Assembly: GCA_033557465.1 (NCBI GenBank)
Contig: CM066033.1
Location: 14,137,080-14,201,079 of the forward strand
DNA from: Ichthyophis bannanicus
Taxonomy: Eukaryota; Chordata; Amphibia; Gymnophiona; Ichthyophiidae
Direction of reading: 5' to 3'
Length of the DNA stretch: 64,000 bases
Positions 1 to 9,600 of this stretch are shown here, in pieces (the stretch's first letter is position 1; each line of letters begins with the position of its first letter). Below the pieces are notes generated by a model. That model made no database searches, had not been told where the DNA came from, and was given only the letters and a program-made list of their open reading frames with translations. The position numbers were made by a program, and so were the translations under genes.

Positions 1-1211
1 ATGACGAACTATGGGGGCTTCAAGCACTTTGTGTTTTAATCTACTTTTATGCTCTCTGAGCCTAATTCGAAGAGAACGTGTGGTTTTTCCTATATAGGCC
101 AACCCACACGGACACAAAATCACATACACCACATTAGTGGAAGCACACGTGGTCGCGTATTTCAAAGACACCGATTGTCCTGCGTATTGGAAATGAGTCA
201 ACGGTAAAGCCACTGCGCACATATCACAACAACCACAACTACGGTGACCCCTCTCACTGTTAATCGGGACTTCTATTATTGGACTGACCTCTGCTGGACT
301 CAAACGATCTTTCAAATTCCGATCCCTCTGCCAGACACACCGTATTCTCTTATTTTCCAACCCAGGAATGGTGGTAAGCACCTTCATATGATTGCGAAAC
401 ACTTTCTGTATGGCTGTGCTTAACGGTGAAAATCTAGTGATAAAATTAACAGTGTCTGTCTCAAAATTAACTCGACGATTTGATGGAACACTCTGTATCA
501 GTAAACTACGGCGATTGTACAACGCCCTACGATAGGCTCTACGGATGGTCTCCTTAGGATAACCCCTCTCTGAAAAATTATTACTAAGACATTTAGCTTT
601 CCGTTTGAAATCACTCTTGTCTGAACAGTTCCTCCTAAACCGCAGGAACTGAGAGAAAGGGAGACCTTCCTTTAATCGGGAAGGGTGCATACTACTGAAG
701 TGTAAGAAGGTGTTCCTGTCGGTGGGCTTCCTATAGATTGAAGTCTCCCAGCCGGCGACCCCTCGGCTTACCTGAACATCTAAATATGCTAGAGAATCTA
801 CATGATGGGTGTAGGTGAACCGAATGTTAGGATCTAATTGATTGATCCATTCCATAAAACTCTCTAACATAGTGTGTGTACCTCTCCACAAAAGGAAGAC
901 GTCATCTATGTACCGCCTCCATTCTAAAATATGGGAGGTATAAGGGGAAGACTCAATCCAATTACGCTCGAACTGCCCCATATAAAAATTAGCCACCGAT
1001 GGGGCGCATGTCGCACCCATCGCGACTCCTGAAATTTGTTGGTAAAAAATACCTTGAAAAGTAAAATAATTATGTGTGATGGCCAAACGAGCTAAATCCA
1101 ACAGGAACTTAAGTCTCTCCTCAGAAACATCCTCCCTCTGCATCAAAACTGTCCTAATCACCTCCAAAGCTGCCCCTTGTGGAATACTTGTATAGAGGGA
1201 CACTACGTCTA
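1..1211 (-). mobile_element. Inverted partial copy of Penelope-like element (RT to GIY-YIG region)
   Basis: Read on the minus strand, this segment encodes the same RT-to-endonuclease protein as the plus-strand ORF at 1214-2665. Position 1 pairs with 2476 and position 1211 with 1266 with no net gap, so it is an exact-register inverted copy. I noticed at least one substitution (near 990 against 1487), so the arms are not perfectly identical. The copy begins inside RT motif A, with everything 5' of it missing, and leaves the window at base 1, inside the endonuclease domain. Penelope-like elements are known to occur as partial copies in inverted orientation. An assembly fold-back artefact is also possible. 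Confidence 0.8.
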
Positions 1212-1213
1212 TA

Positions 1214-2665
1214 TTGAAAGAACTTGACGGATGGGCTATTAGTCCAGAAGTGCTTTTAGTTTCGCTAGACGTAGTGTCCCTCTATACAAGTATTCCACAA
1301 GGGGCAGCTTTGGAGGTGATTAGGACAGTTTTGATGCAGAGGGAGGATGTTTCTGAGGAGAGACTTAAGTTCCTGTTGGATTTAGCTCGTTTGGCCATCA
1401 CACATAATTATTTTACTTTTCAAGGTATTTTTTACCAACAAATTTCAGGAGTCGCGATGGGTGCGACATGCGCCCCGTCGGTGGCTAATTTTTATATGGG
1501 GCAGTTCGAGCGTAATTGGATTGAGTCTTCCCCTTATACCTCCCATATTTTAGAATGGAGGCGGTACATAGATGACGTCTTCCTTTTGTGGAGAGGTACA
1601 CACACTATGTTAGAGAGTTTTATGGAATGGATCAATCAATTAGATCCTAACATTCGGTTCACCTACACCCATCATGTAGATTCTCTAGCATATTTAGATG
1701 TTCAGGTAAGCCGAGGGGTCGCCGGCTGGGAGACTTCAATCTATAGGAAGCCCACCGACAGGAACACCTTCTTACACTTCAGTAGTATGCACCCTTCCCG
1801 ATTAAAGGAAGGTCTCCCTTTCTCTCAGTTCCTGCGGTTTAGGAGGAACTGTTCAGACAAGAGTGATTTCAAACGGAAAGCTAAATGTCTTAGTAATAAT
1901 TTTTCAGAGAGGGGTTATCCTAAGGAGACCATCCGTAGAGCCTATCGTAGGGCGTTGTACAATCGCCGTAGTTTACTGATACAGAGTGTTCCATCAAATC
2001 GTCGAGTTAATTTTGAGACAGACACTGTTAATTTTATCACTAGATTTTCACCGTTAAGCACAGCCATACAGAAAGTGTTTCGCAATCATATGAAGGTGCT
2101 TACCACCATTCCTGGGTTGGAAAATAAGAGAATACGGTGTGTCTGGCAGAGGGATCGGAATTTGAAAGATCGTTTGAGTCCAGCAGAGGTCAGTCCAATA
2201 ATAGAAGTCCCGATTAACAGTGAGAGGGGTCACCGTAGTTGTGGTTGTTGTGATATGTGCGCAGTGGCTTTACCGTTGACTCATTTTCAATACGCAGGAC
2301 AATCGGTGTCTTTGAAATACGCGACCACGTGTGCTTCCACTAATGTGGTGTATGTGATTTTGTGTCCGTGTGGGTTGGCCTATATAGGAAAAACCACACG
2401 TTCTCTTCGAATTAGGCTCAGAGAGCATAAAAGTAGATTAAAACACAAAGTGCTTGAAGCCCCCATAGTTCGTCATTGCATAAGTGTTGGACATCAATTT
2501 TCAGACCTGCGGAGTTTTTGCTTAGATCAGGTGTTTAGGAGTCAGGGAGCAAGTTCCCTAGACACAGTATTAGTTACCACGGAGCAACGCTGGATTTTTC
2601 GATTAAAGACAGTGCAACCAGACGGGCTCAACGTAGGGATAGATTGGGCTGTGTGTCTCCAGTAG
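1214..2665 (+). CDS. Penelope-like RT with C-terminal GIY-YIG endonuclease, 5'-truncated
   Basis: The frame gives 483 residues and opens with TTG, so there is no genuine start; the N-terminal part of the RT is missing. Visible in order are RT motif A (DVVSLYTSIP, about residues 19-28), motif B (GVAMGATCAPS, 79-89), the catalytic YIDD (118-121), a cysteine cluster CGCCDMC (343-349), and a GIY-YIG nuclease with Y380, YIG at 390-392, an arginine-rich helix and H405. RT plus GIY-YIG is the defining architecture of endonuclease-positive Penelope-like elements; the cysteine cluster suggests the Neptune/Poseidon group. The enzyme would nick target DNA and copy the element RNA. The frame has no internal stop, but the missing 5' end makes this copy defective alone. 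Confidence 0.85.
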   Translation: MKELDGWAISPEVLLVSLDVVSLYTSIPQGAALEVIRTVLMQREDVSEERLKFLLDLARLAITHNYFTFQGIFYQQISGVAMGATCAPSVANFYMGQFERNWIESSPYTSHILEWRRYIDDVFLLWRGTHTMLESFMEWINQLDPNIRFTYTHHVDSLAYLDVQVSRGVAGWETSIYRKPTDRNTFLHFSSMHPSRLKEGLPFSQFLRFRRNCSDKSDFKRKAKCLSNNFSERGYPKETIRRAYRRALYNRRSLLIQSVPSNRRVNFETDTVNFITRFSPLSTAIQKVFRNHMKVLTTIPGLENKRIRCVWQRDRNLKDRLSPAEVSPIIEVPINSERGHRSCGCCDMCAVALPLTHFQYAGQSVSLKYATTCASTNVVYVILCPCGLAYIGKTTRSLRIRLREHKSRLKHKVLEAPIVRHCISVGHQFSDLRSFCLDQVFRSQGASSLDTVLVTTEQRWIFRLKTVQPDGLNVGIDWAVCLQ

Positions 2666-3290
2666 GTCCGTTGGTTTATATGGCATATGGGTTCCACCTT
2701 TGTTAGTAGGTTTTAAAGTGTGAGAATGCTTTAGTTATGAGCCATTTGTACGCATGGGAGGGCATTTTATGAGCCACAATAATGAGTTTCAGAGAGTGGG
2801 TTGGTCCTTTATGGTGTTTCTTGTGATTGGAGGAGAGTAAGGGGAGTCCCTGGCATGACGTCGTAGGAGGTGGTTCCATAAAGAGGTTTGTGGTTTTGAT
2901 TCCGCATGCGCGGCGTCTCTTCCGCCCAGGATTGAAATTCACAAGAAGTTTGGAATGGCGGTTAGCGTGAATTAGAGCGTTTGCAGCATAGACGGTATGA
3001 GTTTGTTTGTTAATTGTGGTATGAGGTATGGAGTGATTAGGAGTAGGTGGCTGTTAGTATAATATGTGTATTTGTTTGCTTGTTTTCTATACAGCGAGGT
3101 TATGAGTGCATAGATCCCCTGAGGAACCAAAAGTGTGAAACGCAGAGATGGTACCTGTGGCGAGCGTCGGGATCATGAAAGCATGTTTGAGTCACAACGA
3201 GGAGTCGGATTTAGAGCACAGAAGTTCATGAGAGTATATATTTAAAGTACATTTAAGTGTGGATCAGACCGACCTACTCGTTGTGAGCAC
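2666..3290 (+). mobile_element. 3' non-coding region of the Penelope-like element
   Basis: This non-coding stretch after the ORF carries a hammerhead-like motif at 3109-3177. Just beyond is an imperfect inverted repeat (about 3190-3208 with 3268-3287, around CACAACGAG and CTCGTTGTG). Penelope-like elements carry terminal repeats (pLTRs) with hammerhead ribozymes, so this probably holds the downstream pLTR. The exact 3' boundary is not visible; 3290 is an estimate. Confidence 0.5.
3109..3177 (+). ncRNA. Candidate type I hammerhead ribozyme of Penelope-like element
   Basis: The core order is complete. Stem I 5' strand GATCCC is at 3113-3118, then box 1 CTGAGGA (3119-3125, matching CUGANGA), a short stem-loop (3126-3136), box 2 GAAA (3137-3140), and stem III CGC/GCG (3141-3143 with 3164-3166). 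The cleavage triplet GTC is at 3166-3168 and the stem I 3' strand GGGATC at 3169-3174. Stem I extends by CAT/ATG across one bulged A. Predicted cleavage is after C3168. Open stem I and short stem III fit the ribozymes known from Penelope-like elements. Weak point: stem II closes with A-U rather than the usual G-C and has only two or three pairs, so activity may be low. Confidence 0.6.
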
Positions 3291-3529
3291 TCTTTGGGTC
3301 ATTGATGCAATCCGGTACAGAGCTTTTGTGGACGTGAGTCAGGAAGCAGTACCATTAGAGTCTGAGACCCAGTGACATAACCGAGTTTGGTTGAATGATT
3401 TTCATTTGTATTTGATGGAAGATCGAGTTGGAGCCATTTTGAGTTAATCAATGAGCGATTTTTTTTCACTATAGAGCAAAGCTAGTCGTTCTGAAGTAGA
3501 CCGGAAAATTTTTTTGAGAATTAATGACA

Positions 3530-3880
3530 GCATACACACTGGAGAGAGGTGTCTATTCCAAGTGATTATTCTGTGACTCATGTGGAGAGGGAGAAGATTC
3601 TGAAGCACCAAGAAAATGTGGCAAAAAGACAGAAATATATCCTATCATTGTGGGAGCCACAAGCTTGATAAAGGAGAACTTCAAGTCACATATTAACAAA
3701 TTGCCCATATATGTTATGTCTTATGAACTCCAGAAGGAAACTCTCTTGGCACAATGCAACTACTGAGGCAAGCGTTAGCAGTAAATCCTAGAGACTGAGT
3801 TGATACTTTACATACCCTGGCTTAGGAGTGAGGTTCATGAGTGTCATAGTATGTGCAAAAGTAAATAAACAAAACCAAAA
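3530..3880 (+). pseudogene. RLE-type LINE C-terminal fragment, copy A
   Basis: In one frame the translation reads EREKILK, then after a frameshift PIIVGATSLIKENFKSH, followed by stops. This matches the tail of LINE proteins that end in a restriction-like endonuclease, where an ID-V-P...EK..KY block is followed by a VIGALG segment. It aligns by eye to two longer relics at 11045-11650 and 11895-12625 and shares their 3' tail (CCTGGCTTAGGAGTGAGGTT near 3816). It is heavily decayed. Confidence 0.55.
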
Positions 3881-3885
3881 AAACA

Positions 3886-4171
3886 ATGGGTCAAACAAAA
3901 CTCAACACCTCAAAGGTGCCAAGAAATATATGTATGTATGTGTGTGTGTATGTGAAGGGAAAGGTGAGGCATCCACAGGCATCACTTCGGACCCTTAACT
4001 ACAGGTCTCTGATCACCTCAGCCTCATCATTCGATTCCACCTCCCAACAAATAAGCAATCTTTATATTAACTTAATATGATCTTTGTGAAACATGTTTTA
4101 AAACGTCACAAAACCACATTACTTCAAAATCAGATCTCAAAAGCAAAAACAGAAAGGAGTCACTTATCTTT
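3886..4171. other. Unassigned AT-rich sequence before the L1 insertion
   Basis: There is a short purine-rich and TG-rich tract (about 3930-3960). I see no coding potential or recognisable repeat. It forms the left flank of the L1/Tx1-type insertion; the insertion target itself is described with the TSD. Confidence 0.4.
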
Positions 4172-4185
4172 AAGAAGCATTTCCA
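4172..4185. repeat. Left TSD of L1/Tx1 copy 1
   Basis: The 14-bp sequence AAGAAGCATTTCCA occurs here and, identically, at 10725-10738 directly after the poly(A) tail. On the bottom strand the nick would lie at CTT/AAAG, in line with L1-type TT/AA target preference. Confidence 0.9.
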
Positions 4186-5226
4186 GACTTCCGGTGATGC
4201 GGTGAGCCCGGGCGGACGCACACCGCTCGAGCTCTGGGCCCCCTTGCTCCCCCGGCGCCGAATAATGCCCGATCGGGGCTAGAATCGGGGTTCCCCTGCA
4301 CCCCCCGAGCTGCCTTACCCAGGTTGGAGCCCGGAAGGAGAATCCGGCGATCCCCTCTCCCCTGCGCCTGAGGATCGGCGGCGGCGGCCTGGAACCACGC
4401 GGCTCGCGCTGCAGGCACCGCGCTGGGGTGAGTGCCACGTGGAGCGGAGACTGGGCCGGTCGGTGAGCCTGAATCGGGACGGCAGGGGGCCCCGTGCGGC
4501 GGCTGCGGCTCCATAGTCGGGCTTCGTTCCCCCTCTCTGCTCCTGCCTCCAACTTGTCTGGCTGAGTTCGCTCTTCCCAAGCTTGGGTGTTTGACTGGTG
4601 AGGGACCGGGGGAGGCTGTGCTCCCAATCTGGGCCCGGCTGTGGGCTGTCCTCGGCTCTGCCTGCTTCCACCCACCCTCCAGGGTACCCACGCAGGGCTG
4701 AATGGTTCTGTCTCCAGCCCTCCTTCTACTTTCATGGGAAACAGAGACTAATGCCTTCTTCTGCCCGACGGGGGCCTTCCGGCGTTGGGGCATGCAGGAT
4801 TAGCCCTTGATCTCCCTGTCTTCTGCATCTTGGAACCTCTGACCGGTGCCCTGCCCGCAGTGAAAACGAGCCTGTGACCTGGGACTGATGTTCTTTCTTC
4901 ACTGAGCCGCCCCACCCTTGGCATCTCGGGACCCCAAGTCCGTGCGTGACCCCAGTGCACCAGAGCTTGTGACTCCGGCCCTCCCTCTAGCGCTCGGCTG
5001 ACCGGGACCCTTGCCTTTCATCTAGCTCCTCTGAGGCCCGAGTCCGCATTTTCTTTCCTGTGTACAGAGGCCTGCGCTGCCCAGGCGACGCCTGAGGCTC
5101 GGATCTGGGGACTGTGCTGTGATCCAGGGAAGTCGACGCCTGAGACCCTCGTCGCCCGGCGTGTGGAGCAGGGACGGGAGAGCGACCTCCCCTCTCTTCG
5201 AGGGGACTACAGCAGCGGCCCTGGCG
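4186..5226 (+). promoter_or_regulatory. 5' UTR / internal promoter region of L1/Tx1 copy 1
   Basis: This is about 1 kb of GC- and CpG-rich sequence, as expected for a LINE internal promoter. An ETS-type site ACTTCCGG (4187-4194) lies at the second base of the element, that is at the presumed transcription start. Several long overlapping frames on both strands (4160-4960) are by-products of GC-rich, stop-poor sequence; none resembles a known protein. Confidence 0.6.
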
Positions 5227-6069
5227 ATGGCGGCGAAGGGAGGCCGCCGGGTGGAGAAGGAGAAGACCCCCCTCCCGCCTAAGGGTGGGGAACCATCCTC
5301 ACCGCTGAAGGGGGAGGCCAAGACCTCAGCAGGGATGGTGGATGAAATCTCCAAAGCCGTAGCGGGGGCGCTGTCGGCTCAGTTTGAGGACCTGCGGGGC
5401 CGTATGGACCTGGTCCAGACCTCCGTGGAGACCTTGGGCGGCCGCCTACAGGAGGTGGAACACCGGATCGAGAAGTCAGAGGAGCACGTGCTGGAGCTAC
5501 AGCGGGAGATGGTCCGGGTAAAAAAACTACTCCAGGGGCAGGAAGCCAAACTAGAGGACCTCGAAAACAGATCCCGCCGCAATAACTTGAGGTTCCTTGG
5601 GATTCCAGACACCGTTGAGGATCGGGCCTTACAATCCTACTTGGAGGATCTGGTGAAACTACTCCTGGCAAACGACCCGGAGGGGGCCTCGGTGCAGCTG
5701 GAGAGGGCACACCGGGTTGGACCTAGGAGGACCAATGATACCCGACCCAGGGTGACAATTGCACGATTCCTGAGATTCCCACAGAAAGAAGCGGTTTTGC
5801 GTGCAGCGCGAAAACAAGGGACCATCCAGAAGGACAACGCTCGGATACGTATCGTTCAGGACTACTCAGCAGCCCTAGGGCAGCGGCGGCGAGATTATGG
5901 ACCATTGTGCCAGACCTTGATAGACAATCACATTAAATTTATGGTGCACTATCCCGCCCGTCTGGTCTTCACCCATGACGGGATTCGTCGGACTTTTGAC
6001 TCCGCGGCAGCAGCAACGCCATACGTGGAGGAGATACGCCGGAGGGCCGCAGTGGCAGCCGAGACCTGA
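5227..6069 (+). CDS. L1/Tx1 ORF1p: nucleic-acid-binding coiled-coil protein (copy 1)
   Basis: About 280 residues from ATG at 5227, which has G at +4. The frame continues upstream only to a GTG, so the first ATG is preferred. The N-terminus is basic and proline-rich, followed by a heptad-rich coiled coil (roughly residues 45-115: GRLQEVEHRIEKSEEH, then LQREMVRVKKLLQGQE). Next come the conserved LENRSRRNNLRFLGIP block and an RRM-like core. The C-terminal domain carries ERAHRVGP, RPRVTIARFL and IRIVQDYSAAL. ORF1p of this family trimerises, coats the LINE RNA and acts as a chaperone in the ribonucleoprotein. ORF2 starts 571 bp downstream, an unusually long gap. Confidence 0.88.
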   Translation: MAAKGGRRVEKEKTPLPPKGGEPSSPLKGEAKTSAGMVDEISKAVAGALSAQFEDLRGRMDLVQTSVETLGGRLQEVEHRIEKSEEHVLELQREMVRVKKLLQGQEAKLEDLENRSRRNNLRFLGIPDTVEDRALQSYLEDLVKLLLANDPEGASVQLERAHRVGPRRTNDTRPRVTIARFLRFPQKEAVLRAARKQGTIQKDNARIRIVQDYSAALGQRRRDYGPLCQTLIDNHIKFMVHYPARLVFTHDGIRRTFDSAAAATPYVEEIRRRAAVAAET

Positions 6070-6640
6070 GGCTCGGAGGAGAGGACCGCAGCCTTGGTGA
6101 ACAAGTTTGGAGCATTTTGTGTTGGACTGTAACATGAGGGTGATGGTGATTGGGGGGGGGGTGGAGGGCTGCCGGGCTTGTTTTGATTGTCTTTGAGCAG
6201 AGATGTTGTGGGCTTCTCTGGGTGTGGGGGATGGGTGGGGGGAGGCCCGGGAGGTGACTGTGTTTTGGGGGGGCCGGGGGGTGAGCCGCCCTATCGTGGA
6301 GACGGGGAGCTGGGGGAGTGGGGGGGTGCCACACGCATCTAGGAATTCACGGAAGAGGAGAGGAGGATGGTAGTAGAAATTAAGGATCGGAGGGGGACGG
6401 GGGGAGGGAGGGGGAGGGGAAGAGAGGGAGAGGGAGTATTTCCGGGGGGGGAGAGGGGAAGAGGGGGGATAGGGGTTGGGGGGGGAGATAAAATGCTGTC
6501 TTCTCAGGGACCAGTTGAAGAAGGGACGGATCCAGGACCGTCTTTGAAGGGTGGTGGGGGAGGGCCCCAGGCTGGGGGGGTGTCTTCCCTATATTTTGTA
6601 TGGTATATAACAGACATCTCTGTGCCTAATTCACTGTTGC
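6070..6640 (+). other. Long G-rich inter-ORF region of L1/Tx1 copy 1
   Basis: This 571-bp spacer contains many runs of four or more G on the sense strand (about 6151-6165, 6224-6330, 6390-6600). Several sets could form G-quadruplexes in RNA or on the coding strand. The second L1 copy has an even longer spacer (52044-52920) with the same strand bias. No open frame here looks like a protein. Confidence 0.7.
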
Positions 6641-9600
6641 ATGCCACTTAAGATAATTTCCTGGAATGTTTGTGGTCTCGGTAGTCCAATTAAGCGGGCA
6701 AAAATTTTGCAGGCCCTGGCTAGGCAGGGAGCAGACATCGCTATGCTTCAGGAAACCCACCAGACTGCGGACGAACACCGTAAACTCTGCCAGGAGTGGG
6801 TGGGGCAGGTCTGGGGGGCCCCAGCTCTTGGTAAGAAGGGCGGGGTGGTGCTTTTGATACACAAACGTGTAAGGATGGAGGTGGTGAAAGACCTCGTTGA
6901 TCCGACGGGCAGATATGTACTGGTGCGGGGAGTCCTTGAAGGGAGGCCGGTAGTTCTTGGCAGCGTGTACTGTCCCAACGCACTGGACCTGTCCCTGTAT
7001 GCGCGCATTGCCTCCACACTGGAGACGTGGCCGGAACATCCCGTTATTCTGGGGGGGGACTTTAACGGGGTCATGGATGTTGACCTCGATACCTCTAACG
7101 CGGGGGAACACAGAGACAGACTGGCGACGGTTCGGGCAATGCGACGTTTCTGTTCTAGGCTGGGGCTAGTGGATCCCTGGCGACTATTGCATCCGGTTGA
7201 GCGGGACTATACACACCAATCTCGGGCCCATGGCACAAGTGCACGTATAGACTACTTGTTGTTATCCGCTGGGCTGTTTGCCAAGGTGGGGGACGCCCAG
7301 ATAGGCCCTCTGGAGATATCTGACCATGCATTTGTGTGGATGGAGGTCTTCTGGACTGGGAGTACTTCACGGACCTTTCAGTGGCGTTTCCCCTTGGAAT
7401 TATACAGAGACGCTCAATTTCGCTCGTTCCTTCAGCGGCGGTGGCAGGAATTTGAAGCTGATCATAGGGGTCACCAGGATGACCCAGAATTGCTTTGGGA
7501 AACCGCGAAGGTTGTACTGAGGGGGGATATAATTGGCTTCCTTGCCAGAAAACGACGCGTACGGGCCGAACGTATTATGGTTTTGGAGAGGTTGGTGACG
7601 AAGTTGCGACGCCGTTGGGCTCACACTCCCACCGCAGGCTTGAAAAAGCAGCTGTGGGATTCTCAAGTGGAATTAAACGAACTCTTGCATCAGAGAGCAA
7701 AGAAGTCGGTCTTGTATTATCGCTATCAACTGTACCGATATGGGGACAAGCCGGGGAAGTTATTGGCCCGGTGCCTTCGTGGACCCCGGGGCTCTAAGTT
7801 GGTGCCTGCCTTGCGAGATGATCTTGGGACCCTGCACAGGGACAGCCCGGCGATAGCGCGTGTTTTTCGCACCTTCTTTCAGACCCTCTACGCCGCGGAG
7901 GCGACTTCCCCCACGCGGATGGCGGACTATGTGAAGGGACTGGACTTGCCCCGTCTCTCCATAGAGCAAAGGGCCCAGTTAGATCGGCCAATTACGGTGG
8001 CCGAGTTGCAAGGGGCTATTTCTAAGGCCAGTTGCTACAAATCCCCAGGCTCCGATGGTTTAGGTGCCGAATTTTATAAGATACTGAATGAACAGATTTC
8101 CCCGACACTGGCTGCTGTACATAATCGGAGAGCGCAGCAGGGCTCATTTCGGTGGGGGGCTAACCATGCTCATATTGTTCTTATCCCCAAACCAGCAAAG
8201 GACCCGCTTGCAGCGGCCTCGTATCGTCCGATTTCCTTGCTTAATTTCGACCTTAAATTAATGGCCAAGATCTTGGCGGACCGTTTGGCGGAATTTTTGG
8301 GACAGCTGGTCCATGAGTCTCAGGTCGGTTTTGTTAAGGGGCGTTACGCGGTCCGTAACTTACGCAAGATTATTGCGTCCTTAGAGTGGGTTCAGCATAG
8401 ACATCTGCCCTCCCTCTTGATTAGCTTTGATGCGGAAAAGGCCTTTGATAGAGTGGACTGGCAATACCTGAGATTCATCCTCCCTCAGTATGGTTTGGGG
8501 CCGTCGTTCTGTAGTATGGTTGACAGCCTGTATGCCAACCCCACCGCAGCGATACTCTGTAATGGGGTCCTCTCGGAGCCTTTTTCATTGCAGAGGGGGA
8601 CCCGCCAGGGTTGCCCCCTCTCCCCTCTCCTCTTTGTCCTTTCTCTGGACCCTCTTCTACGCCGTGTGGCGGACTTGCGGGCAATCAGGGGGGTAAGTGT
8701 TGGGTCCCAGGTATTTAAGGTCTCGGCCTTTGCAGATGACTTGTTAGTGCACTTGCTTTCTCCCGAGGATTCCCTGCCCCTTCTATTGAGAGAGTTCCGC
8801 GCCTTTGGGCAGTTTGCGGGGTTCAGTATTAATAGGGCTAAGTCTGAAGCCCTTGATGTTTCTGGACGACTTAGGGGCAGTTGGTTGGGTGACTTTCCTC
8901 TTCGATGGGCGGAGCACCAATTCCTCTACCTGGGGATTGTACTGGCCTGTCATTCCGGTCAGTTATATAGGGCCAATTTGCAACGGATGTTGACCAAGGT
9001 GAGAAATCAGCTGCAGGCGTGGCTACCCCTCCCTCTGTCCCTTATGGGGAGAATTGCGGCGATCAAACTGGTCCTCCTGCCGCGGATCCTATATTGGTTA
9101 CAGACCCTCCCGGTTTGGCTTCTCCGTCGGGATGTCGGGCGCTTTGAGGCGGAATTTCGGGGCTTTCTCTGGCGGGGGTCGAGAGCTCGTATCTCCTATC
9201 GTAGACTAATGGGGAGGATTCGTGGGGGGGGATGGGGGCTCCCAGATCTTGGTGCTTATGCTTTGGCCTGTCAGGCCCGCCATCTGGGGGACTGGCTTGG
9301 AGATACCGATCTTTATACCCCCCGAGCACTTGAGGAGGCCTACGTGGCGCCCCACTCTTTACGAGCCCTCCTACACCTGGAGGCAAGCAGGTGGCCTACG
9401 CATCTAGTGGACAGCGTGTTGCTGGCCCCGGTTTATAAAACCTGGCGGAAATTGAATGCCTACTGGGGCCGCCGGTGGCAGGTGTCTAGCTGGTTGCCTA
9501 TTCGGGGCAATGCCAGTTTTACCCCGGGCACTGAAACCGCGGCGCTTCGGCTGTGGGGGGAGAGAGGAGTGTTGACTCTGGGCCATGTGGTGGACCTGGA

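Noticed and set aside
4160..4960. Overlapping frames of 70-207 residues on both strands
   Set aside because: GC-rich LINE 5' UTR with few stops; no homology pattern and no conserved start.
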